Of a stretch of 64,000 nt of DNA, positions 58,482-64,000 are shown in pieces; position 1 is the stretch's first letter, and the number at the start of each line of letters is the position of its first letter. Under the pieces are notes generated by a model. That model searched no databases. It was not told the DNA's origin and saw nothing but the letters and a program-made list of their open reading frames with translations. Made by a program: the position numbers and the translations under genes. Origin of the DNA: Rhizobium bangladeshense. Its GTDB lineage: Bacteria; Pseudomonadota; Alphaproteobacteria; Rhizobiales; Rhizobiaceae. The stretch is taken from positions 620,001 to 684,000 of the forward strand of contig NZ_LYPL01000001.1 of the NCBI RefSeq assembly GCF_001662075.1, read 5' to 3'.

Positions 58482-59095
58482 GCCGCAAGCTTGATATCGA
58501 GCCCTATATCCACAAAACGGCCGAGGTCAGCGATTCCACCTTCGGGCGCTATACGGAGGTCTCCGATCGCTGCCGCATCAGCGAGGCAACCTTCGGCGAC
58601 TATTCCTACATCATGCAGGACGGCTCCGTCTGGTGCGCGACGATCGGCAAGTTCGTCAATATTGCCGCCGCCGTGCGCATCAACGCCACCAACCATCCAA
58701 CCTGGCGGGCGACGCTGCATCACTTCACCTATCGCGCCGCCGACTACTGGCCGGACGCCGACATGGACGAGGATTTCTTCGCCTGGCGGCGCGCAAACCG
58801 CGTAACAATCGGCAACGACGTCTGGATCGGCCATGGGGCGACGATCCTGCCGGGCGTCAGCGTCGGCAACGGCGCGGTGATCGGCGCCGGCGCCGTCGTG
58901 TCGAAGAACGTTGCGGCTTACTCGATCGTCGGCGGCGTGCCGGCCAAGCTCATCCGCGAGCGCTTTTCGAAAAGGGTCGGCGAACGTATGGACACGCTTG
59001 CCTGGTGGGACTGGGAGCATGACCGGCTACGCCTGGCGCTGCAGGATTTTCGCGACCTTAGTGCGGAAGATTTCCTGGCGCGCTACGGGGCCTAG
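58478..59095 (+). CDS. Phosphonate-operon hexapeptide-repeat acetyltransferase-like protein
   Basis: 205 residues with left-handed beta-helix repeats (IHKTAEVSDSTFGRYTEVSD; RISEATFGDYSYIMQDG; VTIGNDVWIGHGATILPGVS; GNGAVIGAGAVVSKNVAAYS). Repeats of this type are found in xenobiotic acetyltransferases, with His in the middle (NATNHPTW). Members linked to phn operons may acetylate aminoalkylphosphonates; the substrate here is inferred only. Overlaps phnL by four bases and is the last intact gene before the phnC remnant. Confidence 0.88.
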   Translation: MSRKLDIEPYIHKTAEVSDSTFGRYTEVSDRCRISEATFGDYSYIMQDGSVWCATIGKFVNIAAAVRINATNHPTWRATLHHFTYRAADYWPDADMDEDFFAWRRANRVTIGNDVWIGHGATILPGVSVGNGAVIGAGAVVSKNVAAYSIVGGVPAKLIRERFSKRVGERMDTLAWWDWEHDRLRLALQDFRDLSAEDFLARYGA

Positions 59096-59203
59096 ATTTG
59101 GTCTTCGCAGCGCCGGGACACCACTTACACAAAATGACACGCGACGTTCACGAAGCGGGACGAATGCGCTGCTCATCAACGCCTGGAATACAGGAGGAAG
59201 AGC

Positions 59204-59293
59204 ATGAGATTCGAGCTGAAGAATGTCACACGCCGTTTCGGGAACAAGCTCGCCGTTGATGCCGTGACACTGACCATTCCCCAGGGCCAGATG
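59204..59293 (+). pseudogene. N-terminal remnant of a PhnC-like phosphonate transporter ATPase
   Basis: ATG 59204 has an excellent AGGAGG at 59192-59197. The first 30 codons (MRFELKNVTRRFGNKLAVDA, then VTLTIPQGQM) match the start of PhnC-type ABC ATPases, where a Walker A motif should follow within ten residues. Instead the sequence changes at about 59293 to unrelated, arginine-rich codons. No P-loop, signature or other ABC domain follows, so the gene is cut off. The same frame stays open into the DUF1045 gene. Confidence 0.75.
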
Positions 59294-59294
59294 C

Positions 59295-59402
59295 CTGCGC
59301 GCCGTCGGCGCCGCCTGGCTGGAGCGGATCCTGGTAATCTTCGCCTTCGACAACCTATCCAATGCGCTGCGCCCGTGCGTGACGGGGAAAAAGAACCACT
59401 GA
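59295..59402 (+). pseudogene. Possible C-terminal scrap of a phosphonate ABC permease
   Basis: In the +1 frame relative to the phnC remnant, about 35 codons (VGAAWLERILVIFAFDNLSN and ALRPCVTGKKNH) end with TGA at 59400-59402. A hydrophobic helix followed by D.LS..LR resembles the last helix and tail of PhnE-type permeases. Together with the phnC remnant this looks like the two ends of a deleted phnC-D-E block. The match is short, so this part is tentative. Confidence 0.4.
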
Positions 59403-59521
59403 CAAACTGCCGCATCATCATTCTGTCACCGAAATCTTTTAGCCGGGGAGCCTGCTTGCGGTTCGCCGCCAAATCACTGCACATTGCGCTCCCCGTTTCG
59501 ACGATCCCCAGGACAAAAGCC

Positions 59522-60217
59522 TTGCGCTACGCTCTCTATTTCTCGCCGCCGAAGGATGATCCCCTGACCGGCGCGGCCTCGCGCTGGCTCGGCCGCGACG
59601 CCTTTACGGGCGAGACCTATCCCGCCCCGGCCTATGAGCAGCTCGGCCAGGCAGAGCAGCTCGAACTGACCGCCGATCCACGGCGCTATGGCTTTCACGC
59701 CACGATCAAGGCGCCGTTTGCGCTTGCCACCTCCGTCACCGAATCGGACCTCATGACTTTTGCCGAGGATTTCGCCGCGCGCACGCCGGCCTTCGAAGTT
59801 CCCGAACTCGTGCTCGGTCAACTCGGGCGTTTTTTTGCGCTCGTCCCCGGTTCTCTTCATCAACCTCTTCAGGATTTCGCCGCGAAGGTGGTAAAGTCTT
59901 TCGAACCGTTTCGCGCGGCGCTTTCGGAGGCCGATATCATCAGGCGCAACCCGGAGAAGCTCAGCGACAGCCAGCGCGCCAATCTGCAGCGCTGGGGTTA
60001 TCCCTACGTCATGGAGGATTTCGGCTTCCACATGACGCTGAGCGGGCAAGTACCCGAGGCCCGCGCCGCGGTGATGAATGCGATCCTGGCCGAGCGTTTT
60101 GCCGGTTTCACCGGCCGGCCGCTGTCGATTTCCGGCCTTGCCGTCTTCGTCGAGGAGACGCGCGGCGCCCCGTTCAAAGTTCATTCCTGGCTGCCGCTTT
60201 CCGGCGCCAAAAGCTGA
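59522..60217 (+). CDS. DUF1045 phosphonate-metabolism protein (2H phosphoesterase-like)
   Basis: 231 residues from TTG 59522, preceded by AGGA (59510-59513) at eight bases; the usual N-terminus RYALYFSPPKDDPL starts here. Two H-x-T motifs typical of 2H phosphoesterases are seen: GFHATIKAPF near residue 60 and GFHMTLSGQV near residue 169. Proteins of this type in phn operons probably act on the cyclic ribose phosphate product of C-P lyase. The frame is open back to the phnC remnant at 59204, so a fused longer protein is conceivable. Confidence 0.88.
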   Translation: MRYALYFSPPKDDPLTGAASRWLGRDAFTGETYPAPAYEQLGQAEQLELTADPRRYGFHATIKAPFALATSVTESDLMTFAEDFAARTPAFEVPELVLGQLGRFFALVPGSLHQPLQDFAAKVVKSFEPFRAALSEADIIRRNPEKLSDSQRANLQRWGYPYVMEDFGFHMTLSGQVPEARAAVMNAILAERFAGFTGRPLSISGLAVFVEETRGAPFKVHSWLPLSGAKS

Positions 60218-60230
60218 AAGACCTGACGAG

Positions 60231-61370
60231 ATGAGCAAAGAGACCGTGTTTTCCAACGCCCGCATCGTTCTCGAGGATGACGTCCTCGCCGGATCGATCC
60301 TCATCCGCGACGGCAAGATCGCCGATATTTCCGAAGGGAAGTCGGTAGCCGGCGAAGATTTCGAAGGCGACTTCATCATTCCCGGCCTCGTTGAGCTGCA
60401 CACCGACCATCTCGAAGGCCATTATCAGCCGCGCCCCGGCATCCGCTGGAACAAGACCGCCGCGGTCCAGGCACATGACGCCCAGATCGTCACATCCGGC
60501 ATCACCACGGTGTTCGACTGCCTCCGCATGGGTGCGGACGAGGACGGCGGCTTCGAACTTGGCGAGATGCGCGACATGGCCGACGCCATTCAGTCGGCGG
60601 AGAGGGAGGGCCGGCTGCGCGCCGAGCACCTTCTGCACCTGCGCTGCGAGGTCTCGGCCGACAATGTGCTCGAACATTTCGCGGATTTCGAGAAGGATCC
60701 GCATGTGCGGCTCGTCTCGCTGATGGATCATGCGCCCGGCCAGCGCCAGTTCCAGACGATGGATCAATATATCTTCTACTACCAGAAGAAGCGGGGCTTG
60801 AGCGACGAGGTCTTCGCCCGTTTCGTCGCCAAGCGTCAGGCGGAATCGGCGCGCAATTCGACCCCGCACCGTAACGCCATCGCCAAGGTCTGTGCCGAAC
60901 GCGGCATCACGGTTGCAAGCCATGACGACGCCACACTCGCCCATGTCGACGAGGCGATCGACAACGGCGTGCGGCTTGCCGAATTTCCGACCAGCTTCGA
61001 CGCCGCCCGCGCCTCGCACGAGCACGGCATGAGCGTGCTGATGGGGGCGCCCAACATCGTGCGCGGCAAATCCCATTCCGGCAATATCGCCGCCCGCGAC
61101 CTCGCCGAGATGGGCGTGCTCGACGTGCTGTCCTCCGATTACGTGCCGCTCAGCCTGCTGCATGCGCCCTTCATCCTCGCCGACGAGGTCGAGAGCATCA
61201 CGCTGCCGAAGGCGATCGCCATGGTGACGTCGACGCCCGCCCGCACCGTCAGCCTCGACGACCGCGGCCGGATCGCGACAGGGCTGCGCGCCGATCTCGT
61301 CCGCGTCCACCGCTCGCATGGCGTGCCGGTGACACGCTCCGTCTGGCGCCAGGGACGCCGTGTCGCATGA
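60231..61370 (+). CDS. phnM: PhnM, ribosyl triphosphonate diphosphohydrolase
   Basis: 379 residues from ATG 60231; earlier frame is DUF1045 shadow. Removes pyrophosphate from the alkylphosphonate ribose triphosphate intermediate. Amidohydrolase fold: ELHTDHLEGHYQPRPG (first metal site), HLRCEVSADN (His), ITVASHDDATLAHVDEA, and SSDYVPLSLLHAP (metal Asp). 13 bases after DUF1045; overlaps phnN by four bases. Confidence 0.96.
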   Translation: MSKETVFSNARIVLEDDVLAGSILIRDGKIADISEGKSVAGEDFEGDFIIPGLVELHTDHLEGHYQPRPGIRWNKTAAVQAHDAQIVTSGITTVFDCLRMGADEDGGFELGEMRDMADAIQSAEREGRLRAEHLLHLRCEVSADNVLEHFADFEKDPHVRLVSLMDHAPGQRQFQTMDQYIFYYQKKRGLSDEVFARFVAKRQAESARNSTPHRNAIAKVCAERGITVASHDDATLAHVDEAIDNGVRLAEFPTSFDAARASHEHGMSVLMGAPNIVRGKSHSGNIAARDLAEMGVLDVLSSDYVPLSLLHAPFILADEVESITLPKAIAMVTSTPARTVSLDDRGRIATGLRADLVRVHRSHGVPVTRSVWRQGRRVA

Positions 61371-61963
61371 GCCCGCACGAACCCCATCCCGGAGCCGGCG
61401 CCGAGCGCGGCATCATGGTCGTCGTCGTCGGGCCGAGCGGCGCCGGCAAGGACACGCTGATGAACATTGCCGCCCGGCATTTCGCCGGCCGCGCCGACAT
61501 TCACTTCACCCGCCGCGTCATCACCCGCCACCGTGACGCCGGCGGCGAAGACCACCTTTCCGTCTCCCTCCAAGGCTTTACGGCGATGGAACAGTCGGGC
61601 TCCTTCGCCGTGTGGTGGGAGGCGCACGGTCTGAAGTACGGTATCCCGGCCGAGGTCTCGGTGGCACTGTCCCGCGGCCATGTCGTCGTCGCCAATGGTT
61701 CGCGTTCGGCGCTTCACCGTTTCCAGGCCGCTTTCCCGCGGCTCAAGGTGATCAACGTCACCGCCCGGCCCGAAGTGCTCGCCAGTCGGCTGGAGGCGCG
61801 CGGGCGCGAGACGCATGAGGATATCATGGCGAGACTCGCCCGCGGGCCGCTGACGGTGCGCGGCGACTACGACGTGACGGAGCTCGACAATAGCGGCTCG
61901 CTCGAAGAGGCCAAGCAGAAGATGATCGCGATCCTCGACGGGCTGCTCGCCGAGGTGCATTGA
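61367..61963 (+). CDS. phnN: PhnN, ribose 1,5-bisphosphate phosphokinase
   Basis: 198 residues. P-loop VVVVGPSGAGKDTLMNI near residues 17-33, then FTRRVITRHRDAGGEDH and WWEAHGLKYGIP as in PhnN/guanylate-kinase-like folds. Converts ribose 1,5-bisphosphate to PRPP, returning the C-P lyase product to nucleotide metabolism. Last recognised phn gene; the next gene follows within 20 bases. Confidence 0.95.
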   Translation: MSPHEPHPGAGAERGIMVVVVGPSGAGKDTLMNIAARHFAGRADIHFTRRVITRHRDAGGEDHLSVSLQGFTAMEQSGSFAVWWEAHGLKYGIPAEVSVALSRGHVVVANGSRSALHRFQAAFPRLKVINVTARPEVLASRLEARGRETHEDIMARLARGPLTVRGDYDVTELDNSGSLEEAKQKMIAILDGLLAEVH

Positions 61964-61983
61964 CCGCAATTGAAGGGAAGGGC

Positions 61984-62487
61984 ATGCGCGCCATCAAAGT
62001 GGTCGACTACGATCCCTCCTGGCCGCGGCGCTTTGCCGAAATCAGCGCCGAAATCTCCGTCTTGCTCGGCGATGTCGTGCTGTCCATCGACCATCTCGGC
62101 AGCACGTCGGTGCCTGGCCTGGCGGCCAAGCCGAAAATCGACCTCGATGTCGTCACCATCTCAGACGATGTTCTGCCGGCGGCTATCGGCATCCTGCGCT
62201 CTGCCGATTTTGTCTTCCACGGCGACTTGGGAGAGAACCGCTGGGCCTTCACTCGAGATCACAAAGCCTATGGCTTCAAGCTCTATCTTTGCGACCCCGC
62301 CAACCTCGCGCATCGGCAACGCATCCTGTTTCGCGACTATCTCAGGGATCATACCGACAGGGCCGAAGCTTATGCCGATCTCAAACGGCGGCTGGCCGTG
62401 GAGGCAGACGGCGACCGGGATTTTTATACCGCCGGAAAATCGGCCTTTGTCAACGAGACGATACGATTGGCCACGTTGAGAACGTGA
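61984..62487 (+). CDS. GrpB/UPF0157-family nucleotidyltransferase-like protein
   Basis: 167 residues from ATG 61984 (AAGGGAAGG upstream); TTG 61960 overlapping the phnN stop is an alternative. Family pattern VVDYDPSWPRRFAEI, IDHLGSTSVPGLAAKPKIDL with the GS...D.D nucleotidyltransferase-type core, and later FRDYLRDHTDRAEAYADLK. Biochemical role unknown. Close spacing suggests it is read with the phn genes, though it is not a usual phn member. Confidence 0.88.
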   Translation: MRAIKVVDYDPSWPRRFAEISAEISVLLGDVVLSIDHLGSTSVPGLAAKPKIDLDVVTISDDVLPAAIGILRSADFVFHGDLGENRWAFTRDHKAYGFKLYLCDPANLAHRQRILFRDYLRDHTDRAEAYADLKRRLAVEADGDRDFYTAGKSAFVNETIRLATLRT

Positions 62488-62522
62488 GACCGAAGCGCCT
62501 GCGGCGCTTCGGCCGTCCCCGA

Positions 62523-64000
62523 TCAGTCGCTGTCGCCTCGTCCCGATACGATCTCGCGCTTGCCGACGTGATTGGCCGGGCCGACGAGCCCTTCCTTCTC
62601 CATGCGTTCGACCAATGAGGCGGCGCGGTTATAGCCGATGCCGAGGCGGCGCTGGATGTACGAGGTCGAGCACTTCTTGTCGCGCATGACGACTTTGACT
62701 GCCTGCTCGTAGAGCTCATTGCCGTCCTCGGAGGCCATGGCGCTCTTGTCGAAGACGGCGCCGGCCTCTTCCTCTTCCGGCTCTTCCTCTTCGTCGGCGG
62801 TAACGGTGTCGAGATATTCCGGGCGGCCTTGGGTTTTCAGATGGGCAACGACCTTTTCGACCTCGGCATCCGAAACGAAGGGACCGTGCACGCGGGCAAT
62901 CCTGCCGCCGCCCTGCATGTGCAGCATGTCGCCCTGGCCGAGCAGCTGCTCGGCGCCCTGTTCGCCGAGAATGGTGCGGCTGTCGATCTTCGAGGTCACC
63001 TGGAAGGAGATGCGGGTCGGGAAGTTCGCCTTGATCGTGCCGGTGATGACATCGACCGACGGGCGCTGCGTCGCCATGATCAGATGAATACCGGCGGCAC
63101 GCGCCATCTGCGCCAGACGCTGGATCGCACCTTCGATCTCCTTGCCGGCGACCATCATCAGGTCGGCCATTTCGTCGACGATGACGACGATATAGGGCAT
63201 CGGCGCGAGATCCAGCTCCTGCTGCTCCTCGACCGGCGCGCCGGTTCCCCTGTCGAAGCCGGTCTGGACCATGATATGGATGGTCTCGCCCTTGTCGCGC
63301 GCCTGGGAGACGCGGCCATTATAACCGTCGATGTTGCGCACGCCGAGGCGCGACATCTTGCGATAACGCTCCTCCATCTCGCGCACCGCCCATTTCAGCG
63401 CCATGACTGCCTTCTTCGGGTCGGTGACGACGGGCGTCAGCAGATGCGGGATGCCGTCATAGACGGAGAGTTCGAGCATCTTCGGGTCGACCATGATCAG
63501 CCGGCACTGTTCCGGCGTCATGCGATAGAGCAGCGACAAGATCATCGTGTTGATGGCGACGGATTTGCCCGAGCCGGTGGTGCCGGCGACGAGCAGATGC
63601 GGCATCTTCGCAAGCTCGGCAATCACGGGCTCGCCACCGATGGTCTTGCCGAGGCCGAGCGCCAGCTTATAGCCGCTCTTGTCGAAATCCTGGCTCTCGA
63701 TCATCTCGCGGAAATAGACAGTTTCGCGGGTGACATTCGGCAGTTCGATGCCGATGACGTTGCGGCCGGGAACGACGGCGACGCGGGCAGAAAGCGCCGA
63801 CATCGAGCGGGCGATATCGTCGGCGAGGCCGATGACGCGCGACGACTTCACGCCGGGCGCCGGCTCGAATTCATAGAGGGTGACGACAGGGCCGGGGCGG
63901 ACATGGATGATCTCGCCCTTGATGCCGAAATCTTCCAGCACGCTTTCCAGAAGACCGGCATTCTGTTCCAGCGTCTCCTGCGACATGATTTCGCCAAGCC
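62523..64000 (-). CDS. ftsK: FtsK, DNA translocase, C-terminal part (cut by window edge)
   Basis: About 492 residues are visible; the frame stays open to 64000, so the membrane domain and linker lie outside. The RecA-like motor has Walker [14 protein letters not shown], Walker [15 protein letters not shown] and the preceding VYFREMIES region; the C-terminal gamma winged helix ([20 protein letters not shown]) reads chromosome-orienting sequences. An acidic linker ([12 protein letters not shown]) joins them. Pumps DNA at the septum and activates dimer resolution. Convergent with the GrpB-like gene. Confidence 0.97.
   Translation of the reverse strand, partial: LGEIMSQETLEQNAGLLESVLEDFGIKGEIIHVRPGPVVTLYEFEPAPGVKSSRVIGLADDIARSMSALSARVAVVPGRNVIGIELPNVTRETVYFREMIESQDFDKSGYKLALGLGKTIGGEPVIAELAKMPHLLVAGTTGSGKSVAINTMILSLLYRMTPEQCRLIMVDPKMLELSVYDGIPHLLTPVVTDPKKAVMALKWAVREMEERYRKMSRLGVRNIDGYNGRVSQARDKGETIHIMVQTGFDRGTGAPVEEQQELDLAPMPYIVVIVDEMADLMMVAGKEIEGAIQRLAQMARAAGIHLIMATQRPSVDVITGTIKANFPTRISFQVTSKIDSRTILGEQGAEQLLGQGDMLHMQGGGRIARVHGPFVSDAEVEKVVAHLKTQGRPEYLDTVTADEEEEPEEEEAGAVFDKSAMASEDGNELYEQAVKVVMRDKKCSTSYIQRRLGIGYNRAASLVERMEKEGLVGPANHVGKREIVSGRGDSD

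Noticed and set aside
59204..60217. Single 337-residue fused protein of phnC start and DUF1045
   Set aside because: The DUF1045 start at TTG 59522 has its own ribosome site and matches the family N-terminus; the joining segment has no domain. Kept as a possibility in the findings only.

Overview
The window looks like chromosomal DNA of a fast-growing rhizobium (Rhizobium etli/leguminosarum type). The reasons are high-GC coding sequence, the alphaproteobacterial cpa/tad pilus gene order, a BMP-type nucleoside ABC locus, YejABEF, a C-P lyase operon with a DUF1045 gene, and dispersed palindromic repeats of the kind known from Rhizobiaceae. I see no prophage, insertion sequence, CRISPR array or conjugation module. 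The species call is an inference from gene content.

Left part (1-9.7 kb): the tail of a class III aminotransferase; a small hypothetical gene with a strong terminator; then a peptide or amide acquisition cluster (P1-family aminopeptidase, LysR regulator, oligopeptide-type binding protein, two permeases, amidase) that lacks its own ATPase genes. A MarR-like regulator and an NlpC/P60 cell-wall hydrolase follow on the other strand, then an M17 aminopeptidase.

11-24 kb: a Flp/Tad pilus locus. The TPR lipoprotein tadD and an unrelated LysE exporter lie to one side. tadC-tadB-cpaF-cpaE-cpaD-cpaC-cpaB, cpaA and pilA are on the minus strand. A divergent plus-strand unit encodes a small secretin-N-like protein and two TadE-like pseudopilins. 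A hairpin terminator lies between pilA and cpaA.

24-36 kb: nucleoside scavenging. deoB-add-upp run on plus. A minus-strand series runs BMP binding protein, double ABC ATPase, two permeases, cdd, punA, deoC, deoA. Together they import nucleosides, deaminate them, phosphorolyse them and feed deoxyribose phosphate into central metabolism. One copy of a palindromic repeat sits between deoC and punA and supplies the last codons of punA; an inverted relative lies 20 kb away.

36-53 kb: tRNA-Ser(GGA), a decayed RBBP9-type hydrolase, small proteins, pncB, a 2-hydroxyacid dehydrogenase, the yejABEF peptide importer, mepA with an in-frame 18-bp tandem repeat, mgsA, glk, an ABC exporter, dapB and gpmA.

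53-62.5 kb: a phosphonate C-P lyase operon phnGHIJKL, a hexapeptide acetyltransferase, a DUF1045 gene and phnM-phnN-grpB-like, with divergent phnF and a probable operator. The place where phnCDE transport genes often sit holds only the first ~30 codons of a phnC-like gene plus a possible permease tail, which looks like a deletion scar. The window ends inside ftsK. I did not find a clearly new biological system; the best leads are the phnCDE scar, the ATPase-less importer cluster and the repeat that forms the end of punA.
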